DNA of 64,000 nt, taken from NCBI GenBank assembly GCA_002701395.1, contig NZVC01000028.1, positions 154,460 to 218,459 on the forward strand, read 5' to 3'. This document shows, piece after piece, positions 37,266 through 45,874 of this stretch. The stretch is from Maritimibacter sp. (GTDB lineage Bacteria > Pseudomonadota > Alphaproteobacteria > Rhodobacterales > Rhodobacteraceae). The notes beneath the pieces are model-generated. The model had not been told where the DNA came from. It was given only the letters and a program-made list of their open reading frames with translations, and ran no database searches. Position 1 is the stretch's first letter. Each line of letters begins with the position of its first letter. The translations under genes and the position numbers were made by a program.

Positions 37266-39515
37266 CTAGAACTTATAGTCCAGTGTTAGAGACACATTTC
37301 GCCCCGGCCCGGTCTGAAGTTCCAGCGGGTTCGTGTCGACCGAGACCCCGGGTGTCGCGCTGTAATTCGCGGCAGAGGCAAGGAAGTACCGTTCGTCGAA
37401 CAGGTTGTTGACGCTCAGGTTCAGCATCGCGTTCTCGGCGAATTCCCAGCTGGCGCCGACATCGACCACCGCATAGGCGGGCGGCTTGAAGTTCGCCGAC
37501 GACTCCGGCTTCGCCTCGCCCACCATGATCAGGTCCATGTTCAGGTTCAGCCCATACTGCGGGATCTCGTAGGACGCGCCGAGCACGGCGGACAGCGGCG
37601 GCACGACGTGGCGGGTTTCCGGGGCTCCGTCGGTGGCCCGTTGCCGTCCGTCCTGCCATGCGATGGCGCCGGTCAGCTGAAGCTGGTCCGTTGCCTGCCA
37701 GCCGGCCTCCAGCTCGATGCCCCAAGTCTCGACCGACGACAGATTCCGGTAGGAATAGTCACTGGTGCCGGGGATGTTCCAGAAGCTTTCGATGAAGTTG
37801 TCATAGCTGGCGTGATAGGCGTTCAGCGACCAGAACCCGTCGGCATATTCACCGCGCACGCCGATCTCGAAGCTTTCGACCTCTTCCGGGACAAGGTCGG
37901 GCGCGGGGACAAGTCCGAAGGTGGCGCTGCCGGACGAGGTGTACAGCTGCTGGAACGTCGGCATCTTGAAGCCCTGCCCGTAATGCGCCCAAGCCGAGTA
38001 CGTGTCGTTGAACCGCCATGTCGCGCCCAGCGACGCTAGGATGCGCTCTTCAGTCCGCGTCTCAAGCTCGTAACCGGGCAGGTCAACGACGGACTCGTTG
38101 AACTCCGGGTCCATGCCATAGGTCGCAAAGCGTAGCCCCGGCGTGACCTCCAACTGCCCGCCCAACATCGTGATGTTGTCCTGAATGAAGACGTCCGCGC
38201 GGGTGGTCGTGCCGTCGGCGAAGTTCCAGCTTGTCGGGACAGAGGACGTGTCGGTCCCGGCCGTCACGTTGACGATGCGGCGGTTGCGGAAATACGAGGT
38301 CGCGGTGTGGTCGCCGTCGAACCCGAAGGTCAGGACGTGATCGGACGCGCCGATGCTGAACCGCGACGTCGCCTGAACGTCGAGTTCAAGAAAATCCTCG
38401 TGGAAGTCGGTGTAATCGTACTGCCGGCGGATGTCGCCAGAGGACATTTCCTCGATCCGTAGCGCGACCTGATCATAGCCCGACGGAGAATAGGACAGCG
38501 TCGCCTTCACTTCGTCGATGAAGCCGCCGAACTGCCCCTGATATTCCAGCGCATAGCGGGTGCGTTCAATGTCGCGGGTGCGCGGATTCTCGAACAGGTA
38601 GCCCCCGGACGAGGTCGGGCCGATGGCGTACAGCGTTTCGACTTCGCTTTTGCGGTCCAGATGATCGAAGACGAAGGTCAGCGTGTTGGTTGGGGTGACG
38701 TCCCAGCCCAGCTTCACCAGCGTGCGGTCCGACGTCCGGTCCAGCGGATTGAATTCACCGCAGGTGATGCCGCCAAATTCGACCGGGCGGGTGCAGCCCC
38801 AGATGCCGCCGTCATCGCGGGCGTTCGACAGTTCCATCTCGTGGTCCGTGGTGCGCGACTGGGCGAACATCAGGGTCACGGTGTCGCCGAACCGCTGCGC
38901 GAAAGACGCGGCGACGTTGGTCGCGTCGGTCAGCGACCCGTAGCCAAGCGTGACCCGCCCGCCGTTCGTCCGCCCCGGTTCGATCAGGTCTTCGGCGTCG
39001 ATGGTTTCCACCGCGACCACGCCCCCCAGCGCGTCCGCGCCCCACAGCACGGATGCCGGCCCTCGGACCACGTCGATCTGCTTGGTGAAGTTGAAATCCG
39101 CATAGTCCCGCGACCCGTCGATGATGCGTTCCGGCACCCGCGCGCCGTCGACCAGCGTCAGCACGCGGTTGCCCGACACGCCCCGGATCTCGAACCCGGT
39201 CTGGCCACCGAACGGATCGGCCGCGGACACCTGCCGCACCGGCTCGATCCCCGGGATCAGGCGGGTGAAATCCTCGATCGACAGGACACCCCAGTCGCGG
39301 ATCTCGTCGCCTTCGACAACGGTGATGTGGCTTTCGACATCCATCAGCGAACGGCCGATGCGGTCCGCGAACAGGGTGATCCGCCCAAGGAACGCGGACA
39401 GGCCGGTGTCACCGCCGGTATCCATTTCTTGGGCGACGGCAGGCCCGGACAAGGACAAGGTTGCGCATGCCGTGCTTGCAAGCAGCACCGCACGCGACTT
39501 GTGAGACAAGCGCAT
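37266..39515 (-). CDS. TonB-dependent outer-membrane receptor (haem-type)
   Basis: 749 aa with a signal peptide ending AVAQ-EMD. Plug domain motifs: IPGIEPVRQ, FEIRGVSGNRVLTLVDGARVPE and VVRGPASVLWGADALGG. The barrel includes GQGFKMPTFQQLY, equivalent to the FRAP box of haem receptors, followed by LVPEEVESFEIGVRGEY, and ends in LTLDYKF with a terminal aromatic. The pattern fits haemoglobin/haem receptors, but the ligand is inferred. The ABC transporter gene follows after 106 bases. The upstream 280 bases have an AT-rich patch with TTGACA (39628-39633) but no clear -10. Confidence 0.88.
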   Translation of the reverse strand: MRLSHKSRAVLLASTACATLSLSGPAVAQEMDTGGDTGLSAFLGRITLFADRIGRSLMDVESHITVVEGDEIRDWGVLSIEDFTRLIPGIEPVRQVSAADPFGGQTGFEIRGVSGNRVLTLVDGARVPERIIDGSRDYADFNFTKQIDVVRGPASVLWGADALGGVVAVETIDAEDLIEPGRTNGGRVTLGYGSLTDATNVAASFAQRFGDTVTLMFAQSRTTDHEMELSNARDDGGIWGCTRPVEFGGITCGEFNPLDRTSDRTLVKLGWDVTPTNTLTFVFDHLDRKSEVETLYAIGPTSSGGYLFENPRTRDIERTRYALEYQGQFGGFIDEVKATLSYSPSGYDQVALRIEEMSSGDIRRQYDYTDFHEDFLELDVQATSRFSIGASDHVLTFGFDGDHTATSYFRNRRIVNVTAGTDTSSVPTSWNFADGTTTRADVFIQDNITMLGGQLEVTPGLRFATYGMDPEFNESVVDLPGYELETRTEERILASLGATWRFNDTYSAWAHYGQGFKMPTFQQLYTSSGSATFGLVPAPDLVPEEVESFEIGVRGEYADGFWSLNAYHASYDNFIESFWNIPGTSDYSYRNLSSVETWGIELEAGWQATDQLQLTGAIAWQDGRQRATDGAPETRHVVPPLSAVLGASYEIPQYGLNLNMDLIMVGEAKPESSANFKPPAYAVVDVGASWEFAENAMLNLSVNNLFDERYFLASAANYSATPGVSVDTNPLELQTGPGRNVSLTLDYKF

Positions 39516-39659
39516 GAGTAAACTCCAATGTGATGGAAGTGCTAGCTTTCAGAACGGTCTGGCTGGCGATGGGTGCCAGGCAAGAGCAGCGGCACACAGG
39601 GGATCGTCTGCCAATCCTAAGTAAATTTGTCAACTAAGCGGACGAAATCCTTTTCGCCG

Positions 39660-39707
39660 TCCGGGATGCCCGGAACGGCACGGGCCGGACATGACTGTCC
39701 GGCCCGT
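39660..39707 (-). terminator. Paired hairpins after the catabolic/TRAP operon
   Basis: ACGGGCCGGACA (39680-39691) pairs perfectly with TGTCCGGCCCGT (39696-39707), loop TGAC. A smaller hairpin, CCGGG-ATG-CCCGG, lies at 39660-39672. They stand 88 bases beyond the DctM stop. There is no T-run, so they may act as a 3' end stabiliser rather than a classical terminator. Confidence 0.5.
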
Positions 39708-39794
39708 GGTCTTGGATAAAAGTGCGGGCGGGATGAACAGGCCAGGGGAGATATTGGGCCCGTCCGTCCCGCCCGCGTCAGTCCGGCAGACGGA

Positions 39795-41084
39795 TCAAAG
39801 CAGATCCATCAACCGCGGGAGAAACAGGATCGTCTCGGGGACGTAGGTGATCAGCAGCAGCACCGCGATGGCCGCAAGGAAGAACGGCAGCATGTGCTTC
39901 ACCATTCGCTCGATCGGGATGCCAAGCACGATAGAGCCAGTGAACAGCGCCGTCCCGTAGGGCGGCGTGATCAGGCCGATCACAAGGTTGAAGGTTGCGA
40001 AGACACCGAAGTGCACCGGGTCGATCCCCAGTTCGCCGGTCAGCGGCATCAGGATCGGCAGCACGATGAAGATCGCCGGCAGCATGTCCATGAACAGGCC
40101 CCACATAAGCAGGAACACGTTGATGATCAGCAGCACAAGGATCGGGTTCTCGGTAATCGCGAAGATCGTCCGCGCCACCAGCGCAGGCACCTGTTCCGAA
40201 GCCAGCACCCACGAGAACACGTTCGACGCGCCGGTCAGCAGCAGCACCGCCGCCGACAACGTGGCCGACCGCAGGAAGATGCGCCACAGAAGCTTCGGGT
40301 CGGGCTTGAACTTGGTCTCTGCCAGCAGCAGCACAAAGCCCCAGCCCACCGCGGCCGCCGAGGCCTCGGTCGGGGTGAAGATACCCGACAGGATGCCGCC
40401 CAGAATGATGCCCGGCATCGCAAGGAACGGCAGCGAGGCCAGCACGATCCGCACGGCTTCCCGCGCGGTCTTGCGTCCGCTGCGTTCGATGTTCTGACGG
40501 CGCGTGGTGACGAACACCGCAACGGCCATCGCGATCGCCACCAGAAGGCCGGGCACCAGCCCGCCGATCAGCATCCCGCCGATGGACGTGCCGGTGACGG
40601 CCCCCACCAGCACGATCGGGATCGACGGCGGGATGATGGCGCCCTTGATCGACGTCGACACCGTCAGCGCCGCCGAGAACTCGCGCGTGAAGCCGGACCG
40701 GGTCATCATCTCGGTCTGCATCCGGCCCAGCGCGGCGATGTCCGCGATGGACGACCCCGAACAGCCGCCGAACAGCATCGAGGCAAGGATGTTCACGTAC
40801 CCGGTGCCGCCGCGCAGGCGCCCGACCAGAAGCTGCGCGAACTTCAGAAGGCGGTTGGCGGTGCCAGAGGCGACCATAAGCTCGCCCGCCAGCATGAAGA
40901 ACGGGATCGCCATGATGGTGAAGAAGTCGATGCCGTTGAAGAACTGCTGCGCCACAAGGTACAGCGGTTCGCCGGCCAGCACGAAATACACGATGCAGGC
41001 AAGGATCATCGCGAAGGCCAGCGGGAAGCCAGCGATGGTCAGGAAGCCGAACGAAACCAGCATCCAGGCGAAGGCGGCGTTCAT
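39795..41084 (-). CDS. dctM: TRAP transporter large permease (DctM type)
   Basis: 429 aa from ATG 41084. About twelve helices with FGGCSGSSIADIAALGRM, PPSIPIVLVGAVTGTSIGG and FTPTEASAAAVG, all typical of DctM. With DctQ and DctP it takes up an organic acid or similar solute using a sodium gradient. The start overlaps the DctQ stop by four bases. Last gene of a seven-gene unit. Confidence 0.93.
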   Translation of the reverse strand: MNAAFAWMLVSFGFLTIAGFPLAFAMILACIVYFVLAGEPLYLVAQQFFNGIDFFTIMAIPFFMLAGELMVASGTANRLLKFAQLLVGRLRGGTGYVNILASMLFGGCSGSSIADIAALGRMQTEMMTRSGFTREFSAALTVSTSIKGAIIPPSIPIVLVGAVTGTSIGGMLIGGLVPGLLVAIAMAVAVFVTTRRQNIERSGRKTAREAVRIVLASLPFLAMPGIILGGILSGIFTPTEASAAAVGWGFVLLLAETKFKPDPKLLWRIFLRSATLSAAVLLLTGASNVFSWVLASEQVPALVARTIFAITENPILVLLIINVFLLMWGLFMDMLPAIFIVLPILMPLTGELGIDPVHFGVFATFNLVIGLITPPYGTALFTGSIVLGIPIERMVKHMLPFFLAAIAVLLLITYVPETILFLPRLMDLL

Positions 41085-41599
41085 TCGGTGACCTCCTTGA
41101 CGTCTTCCTGCTCGTCGACGCTGACGGCAGGGGGCAGGAACTGCTTGAACAGCAGCATGAGAAGCATCGCGCCCGCACCCAGCGGCACGGCGAGATAGAT
41201 CCAGAAGTAGGGAATGCGCAGCGCGGGGGTCTTCATCCGCCCGTCGTGAAGCGCCACGTCCAGCCCCTGCCACAGCAGCACGGCCAACGTCACAGCAAGA
41301 CAACCGGCAAGGAACCGTTCAAGCCAGACCTGCATGCCGGTCGGCAGCATCGACGTGAACACGGTCAGGCGCGGGTGCTGGTCCGACCGCAGCGCAACCG
41401 CACCGCCGATGAACGCCATGAAGATCATGGTGTAGCGCGCCAGTTCCTCGCCCCAGAAAAAGGCAACGCCGAAGGCCGATCGCCCGATGACGAGGGTCAG
41501 TACGACGATCACCATAAGCAAAAGCGCCACCACGACGATGTTGCTGAACAATAGCTGGAAGAACCGGTCCAGCCTCCGGATTGGCCCGTTCGGCCCCAT
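41081..41599 (-). CDS. dctQ: TRAP transporter small permease (DctQ type)
   Basis: 172 aa with four helices; FFWGEELARYTMIFMAFIGGAVALR is the DctQ signature. It scaffolds DctM and receives the loaded DctP. It follows dctP after 67 bases that contain a hairpin. Confidence 0.9.
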   Translation of the reverse strand: MGPNGPIRRLDRFFQLLFSNIVVVALLLMVIVVLTLVIGRSAFGVAFFWGEELARYTMIFMAFIGGAVALRSDQHPRLTVFTSMLPTGMQVWLERFLAGCLAVTLAVLLWQGLDVALHDGRMKTPALRIPYFWIYLAVPLGAGAMLLMLLFKQFLPPAVSVDEQEDVKEVTE

Positions 41600-41627
41600 G
41601 ATCTTGATCCCTTTTACGCGACGATGG

Positions 41628-41656
41628 ACGCCGCCCGCGCAGGACGCGGACGGCGT
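41628..41656 (-). other. Hairpin between dctP and dctQ
   Basis: ACGCCGCCCGCG (41628-41639) pairs with CGCGGACGGCGT (41645-41656) with one C-A mismatch and a five-base loop. Its place behind the binding-protein gene suggests mRNA stabilisation that keeps dctP expression above that of the permease genes. Confidence 0.5.
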
Positions 41657-41666
41657 GCGATCAGAG

Positions 41667-42689
41667 TCAGAACCGGGCGTCGTAGTCCGCCATGTGCTCG
41701 AAGAAGCCGTTCACGAACTCTTCGCCGAACTGCTCGACCGCCCAAGCCTTCGTCGGCTCGATGGTGGCGGCGCGGAAGGCTTCAAGCTGGTCCGGCCCAA
41801 GGCTGTGCACCTCGACGCCCTCGTCGCGGATCGTCTGCACGCCCAGCAGGTCGTTCACCGCGCCGATGCCGTCATGGGCAAGGCTGGCTTCGGCGTCGGC
41901 CGCAAGGATCGCCGTGCGGTCTTCTTCGCTGAGACCCTGCCACCATTCTTCGTTGGTGATCACGGCGCCCACGGTCATGACGTGCTGCGTTTCGGTCATG
42001 TGGCCCTGCACCTGATAGAACCGCTGCAGGATGATGTTCGACGGCGGGTTTTCCTGCCCGTCGACCACGCCCGTCTGCAGCGAGGTGTACAGTTCCAGAT
42101 ACGGGATCGGCACCGGGGTGGCACCAAGGGCTTCCATCATCTTCTGGTGCGGCACGACTTCCATCGTCCGCATCCGCAGACCGGCCATGTCCTCGGGCGT
42201 TTCCACTGCCGTGTCCTTGGTGGTCATGTTGCGGAAGCCGTAGGGATGCAGCGAGATGATGCGGATGCCCGTCTCGGCGGCGACGTCATCCATCAGCTTG
42301 GCGATGAACGGGTTGTCCCGGTTCATCGACGCATTGAAGTGCGCCCGGCTTTTGAACAGGAACGGCATGTCCACGATGCCAAGCTGCGGATAGCCCAGCG
42401 AGGCCAGAACGCCCGATGCGATGTTCGCGAAATGCAGCGACCCGCGCGACACCTGCTGCACCATCGCGCGCTGGTCGCCCAGCTGGCCGTTCGGATACAG
42501 CTCGATGTCATAGGCGCTGCCGGTGTTCCGTTCGACCTGCGACTCGAGGACGTGCATATAGGCCGTCACCGGCGCCGTGGTCGGATCGTCGGGGTCGGTC
42601 CAGGTCGCCTTCAGTTGCTCTTGCGCGGCCAGCGGGGCCGCGACCAGCAGCGTCGAAGCCAGAAATGCCGTCTTCAGTCCAAGTTTCAT
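41667..42689 (-). CDS. dctP: TRAP transporter substrate-binding protein (DctP type)
   Basis: 340 aa with a signal peptide ending LAA-QEQ. VPYLELYTSLQTGVVDGQEN (written in the protein as IPYLELYTSLQTGVVDGQEN) and GLRMRTME contain the conserved arginine and hinge strand of DctP proteins. GGGAGGAAG precedes the ATG. The ligand is not predictable from sequence; the neighbouring aldolase, kinase-like and hydroxyacid dehydrogenase genes suggest a hydroxy- or sugar acid. Confidence 0.9.
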   Translation of the reverse strand: MKLGLKTAFLASTLLVAAPLAAQEQLKATWTDPDDPTTAPVTAYMHVLESQVERNTGSAYDIELYPNGQLGDQRAMVQQVSRGSLHFANIASGVLASLGYPQLGIVDMPFLFKSRAHFNASMNRDNPFIAKLMDDVAAETGIRIISLHPYGFRNMTTKDTAVETPEDMAGLRMRTMEVVPHQKMMEALGATPVPIPYLELYTSLQTGVVDGQENPPSNIILQRFYQVQGHMTETQHVMTVGAVITNEEWWQGLSEEDRTAILAADAEASLAHDGIGAVNDLLGVQTIRDEGVEVHSLGPDQLEAFRAATIEPTKAWAVEQFGEEFVNGFFEHMADYDARF

Positions 42690-42779
42690 GTTGGTCTTCC
42701 TCCCTTGGGTCCGGGTCCTATCCCGAACGGTGTGTATGTCGGCGCCGGCCGGCTCCTCTCCGGCCTGTGGCGCCCGTGG

Positions 42780-44195
42780 TCATCCGCCGGGCGTCTCTGC
42801 CCGTTCCGGAATGAGTTTGCCGGGGTTCATCAGCCCCAGCGGATCAAGCGCCGCCTTGATGGCGCGCATGATCTCCAGCCCCTCGCCGTGTTCCTCGGCG
42901 AGGTAGCGCATCTTGTGCAGGCCGACGCCGTGCTCGCCCGAGCAGGTGCCGCCGAACCGAAGCGCCCGGCGGCTGACCCGGTCGGCCAGCGCATCGGCGC
43001 GGGCGCGTTCGTCCGCATCTTCGGGATCGAACACGATCCCAAGGTGGAAATTGCCGTCCCCGACATGGCCCACGATGGGGGCGATCAGCCCGCTGGACTT
43101 CACGTCGGCCTGCGTTTCAAGGATCACCTCGGCCAGATGCTCGATCGGGACGCAGGCATCGGTGCCCATGTTCCGCGACCCCGGCTTCAGGGCGATGCAC
43201 GCTTCGTAGCAGCTGTGCCGCGCGGTCCAGAGCGTCATGCGCTCTTCCAGCGTTTCCGCCTCGTCCCACGACACCGAACCGTTATCCTCGGCCAGTTCGC
43301 GGAACAGGCCGGCCTGTTCGCGCACCGCTTGCGGGGTGCCGTGAAATTCGACGAACAGGGTCGGCAGCGGCTGCATCTTTTCCAGCTTGGAATAGCGGAT
43401 GCAGGCGTCGGCCTGCACCTCGTCCAGAAGTTCCAGCCGCACCGCGCGCAGGTCCATCTGGCGCGCCAGCGTGGCGGTGCCCACCGCGGCCTCCAGCGTG
43501 GGGAACTGGCACACCGCGCACACGACGCCCTCGGGCTGGCCCGCAAGGCGCAGGCGCAATTCGGTGATGAAGCCCAGCGTACCCTCGGACCCGACATACA
43601 GCCGGGTCAGGTCGTAACCCGTCGCGGATTTGCGCGCTCGCGTCCCGGTGCGGATGATCCGCCCGTCCGGCGTGACCACGGTCAGGCCCAGCACGACCTC
43701 GCGCATGGTGCCGTAGCCCACCGCGTTGGTGCCAGACGCCCGCGTCGCGGCCATGCCGCCCAGCGTGGCATCGGCGCCGGGATCAAGCGGGAAGAACAGC
43801 CCGCTGTCGCGCAGGTGGCGGTTCAGCTGCATCCGCGTTACGCCCGCCTCGACATGGCAGTCCAGCGAACCGGGCGACACGTCCAGCACGCGGTTCATCC
43901 GGGTCAGATCGACGCTGACGCCGCCGCGCACCGCCGCCACCTGTCCTTCAAGCGAGGACCCGGCGCCGTAAGGCACCATCGGGATGCCATGCGCCGAACA
44001 GATCGCCGCCAGCGCCGCGACCTCGTCGGTGGTTTGCGGGTAGGCCACGAAGTCGGGCATCCCGGCATCCGGCAGCCCCTCGCCGTGGCTGTGGTGAGTG
44101 CGGTCGCCGCGCGAGGTGACAAGGCGGTCGCCCAACAGTTGCGACAGCTCTGCGCTGGCGCGGTCGGTTGCGGTCTGCGTCAGGGTGTCAGGCAT
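42780..44195 (-). CDS. FAD-binding D-lactate/2-hydroxyacid dehydrogenase
   Basis: 471 aa from ATG 44195 (AAGGAG upstream). FAD-binding type 4 fold: VPYGAGSSLEGQ, GADATLGGMAATRASGTNAVGYG, YVGSEGTLGFITE, and a GlcD/Dld C-terminal domain with GHVGDGNFHLG and CSGEHGVGLHK. The family oxidises D-lactate, glycolate or other D-2-hydroxyacids and passes electrons to cytochrome c or quinone. A cytochrome-type D-lactate dehydrogenase is the closest match, but in this operon the substrate may be another 2-hydroxyacid. The start lies inside the end of dhaL. Confidence 0.88.
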   Translation of the reverse strand: MPDTLTQTATDRASAELSQLLGDRLVTSRGDRTHHSHGEGLPDAGMPDFVAYPQTTDEVAALAAICSAHGIPMVPYGAGSSLEGQVAAVRGGVSVDLTRMNRVLDVSPGSLDCHVEAGVTRMQLNRHLRDSGLFFPLDPGADATLGGMAATRASGTNAVGYGTMREVVLGLTVVTPDGRIIRTGTRARKSATGYDLTRLYVGSEGTLGFITELRLRLAGQPEGVVCAVCQFPTLEAAVGTATLARQMDLRAVRLELLDEVQADACIRYSKLEKMQPLPTLFVEFHGTPQAVREQAGLFRELAEDNGSVSWDEAETLEERMTLWTARHSCYEACIALKPGSRNMGTDACVPIEHLAEVILETQADVKSSGLIAPIVGHVGDGNFHLGIVFDPEDADERARADALADRVSRRALRFGGTCSGEHGVGLHKMRYLAEEHGEGLEIMRAIKAALDPLGLMNPGKLIPERAETPGG

Positions 44196-44808
44196 CGCTG
44201 GGCTCCTTCGCGACAGTCGCGGCCAGCAGCCGGTGCAGCGCCAGCATTCCCGGATCGTTCTGTCCAACGGTACGGTCGGCGAACATCCGGGCGCGCCCGA
44301 TGCGGTTCGGACGGTCGCGGAACGCGGTCAGCGTCTCGGACGCGGCATCCATCGCCGCCTGTCCCATCCGCTCCGGGTCGTCGACCCCGCGCGTGGCCGT
44401 GACGATGGCATCCAGCATGTCCACCATCGTCTTGTCGCCCAGCTCGGCCCCGCCGCGCGCCAGCATGCGGTCGCGCACCTCTGCAAGGTAGTCGGACAGA
44501 TCGCCCCACGGCAGGTCTTCCGTACCTTTCAGCGGCTTGGCCAGCGTCATCATCGCCACCGTGACCAACGTGCCAAGGCTGGACCCCGTCGCGCCCGAGC
44601 ATGTCCGCGCCAGCGAGGCGAAGGCCTCGCCAAGGTCATCGCCCTCGGGCTTGGCGGCGTCCAGCGCGTCGAACAGGCGGCGCACGGTAAACCCCGTGTC
44701 GCCGTCGCCCATCTTCGCGTCGGCCGCGTTCAGATCGGCCTCGGCGGCGCGGGCGGCGTCGGCGGCACGGCCGATGGCGGCGTTCAGTGCGGATACGGTC
44801 AGGCCCAT
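44188..44808 (-). CDS. dhaL: Dihydroxyacetone kinase ADP-binding subunit (DhaL)
   Basis: 206 aa. LNAADAKMGDGDTGFTVRR carries the aspartates that bind magnesium-nucleotide; PTS-type DhaL usually has GDGDHG, here GDGDTG. GATGSSLGTL and GGAELGDKTMVDML are the other conserved blocks. DhaL holds the nucleotide that phosphorylates the ketose bound to DhaK. No DhaM phosphotransferase component is encoded nearby, so the pair may use ATP directly. It starts 4 bases after dhaK. Confidence 0.9.
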   Translation of the reverse strand: MGLTVSALNAAIGRAADAARAAEADLNAADAKMGDGDTGFTVRRLFDALDAAKPEGDDLGEAFASLARTCSGATGSSLGTLVTVAMMTLAKPLKGTEDLPWGDLSDYLAEVRDRMLARGGAELGDKTMVDMLDAIVTATRGVDDPERMGQAAMDAASETLTAFRDRPNRIGRARMFADRTVGQNDPGMLALHRLLAATVAKEPSDA

Positions 44809-44812
44809 CGGG

Positions 44813-45796
44813 TCACACCTTCCAATAGCGGCAGTCGGACGGCGCGCGCAGCAGCGCCTCGCGCATGTCGTCGAGGTACATCATCGACATCGACAGCCCG
44901 CCCATTTCCATCGAGGTGGCGAAGTGGCCCACCGCGGGAAGGACAACCTCGATCCCTTGCTCTTTCAGCTTGGCGGCGGCGCGGCGATAGAGGATCAGCA
45001 GTTCCTCCAGCGGCGTCGCCCCCAGCGAGTTCAGCATCAGCGCCACCCGCTTCGTCGGCGACGGAACCGGATCGTCCAGCAGACGCCCGATCATCTCGTC
45101 GGCAAGGTCATCGGCACTGCGCAGCGTATCGCGCCAGATGCCCGGCTCGCCGTGGATGCCCATGCCAAGTTCCATCTCGCCCTTCGCAAGTTCGAACGAG
45201 GGACCGGCGGATCCCGGCACGATGCAGGCAGAGGTCGCCATGCCGATGCTACGCGTGTGGGCGGCGGCATCGCGGGTGGCGGCGGCCACGGCGTCAAGGT
45301 CGTCGCCCCGGTCCGCGGCAGCGCCCGCGATCTTGTACAGCAGCACAAGCCCGGCCACGCCACGGCGCTTGGCCGCGTCCTCGGGCCCGGCGCTGGCGAT
45401 GTCGTCGGTCCCCAGCACCGTTTCGCAACGGATGCCGTCCAGATCGACCATCTCTGCCGCCATGTCGAAATTCATCTTGTCGCCGCCGTAGTTGCCGTAC
45501 AGCAGCAACACGCCCTGACCGTTGTCCGCCGCGCGGATCGTCGCTTCGCAGGATGCGACCGAAGGTCCGGCGAACACGTCGCCCACGGCGCAGCCGTCGA
45601 TGAAACCGGGCGCGGTGTAGCCGACGAAAAGCGGGAAGTGCCCCGAGCCGCCGCCGGACACGATGGCAACGCCATCCCGGCCGCCGTCTTTCAGGGTCAC
45701 CGCACGCCCGTCGCGTGTCAGCCGGGGGTCGGTCAGGATCAGACCGTCCAGCAGCTCGTCCACGTACGCGTCTGCGGTGTTCATAACTTTTGCCAT
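44813..45796 (-). CDS. dhaK: Dihydroxyacetone kinase-like substrate-binding subunit (DhaK family)
   Basis: 327 aa from ATG 45796 (GGGAGGA upstream). VSGGGSGHFPLFVGY corresponds to the first substrate loop; well-studied DhaK proteins have GHEP here, so Phe and Leu are unusual. GMGIHGEPG carries the histidine that forms the covalent hemiaminal with the carbonyl of the substrate. LYGNYGGDKMNFDMAAEM is also conserved. The substrate may be a different keto-triose or tetrulose rather than dihydroxyacetone. Second gene of the operon. Confidence 0.85.
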   Translation of the reverse strand: MAKVMNTADAYVDELLDGLILTDPRLTRDGRAVTLKDGGRDGVAIVSGGGSGHFPLFVGYTAPGFIDGCAVGDVFAGPSVASCEATIRAADNGQGVLLLYGNYGGDKMNFDMAAEMVDLDGIRCETVLGTDDIASAGPEDAAKRRGVAGLVLLYKIAGAAADRGDDLDAVAAATRDAAAHTRSIGMATSACIVPGSAGPSFELAKGEMELGMGIHGEPGIWRDTLRSADDLADEMIGRLLDDPVPSPTKRVALMLNSLGATPLEELLILYRRAAAKLKEQGIEVVLPAVGHFATSMEMGGLSMSMMYLDDMREALLRAPSDCRYWKV

Positions 45797-45838
45797 TGCG
45801 TCCTCCCTTACGCGCAAGCGGATCTTTCAGGGGTGGTC

Positions 45839-45868
45839 AGGGCGCGCCCTTCTCCGGGCGCGCGCCCT
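45839..45868 (-). other. Hairpin between the DapA-family gene and dhaK
   Basis: AGGGCGCGC (45839-45847) pairs perfectly with GCGCGCCCT (45860-45868). There is no T-run on the minus strand, so it is more likely an mRNA stabiliser or partial attenuator than a terminator. Confidence 0.45.
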
Positions 45869-45874
45869 TGTCGG

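Noticed and set aside
39600..39640. Iron-responsive (Irr, RirA or Iron-Rhodo) box before the TonB receptor
   Set aside because: There is an AT-rich patch with CTAAG repeats and TTGACA, but I could not match a known iron-box consensus with confidence.
41487..44402. Open frame of 971 codons on the plus strand opposite dctQ, dctP and the dehydrogenase gene
   Set aside because: No motif or ribosome site; the minus strand carries clearly recognisable proteins throughout.
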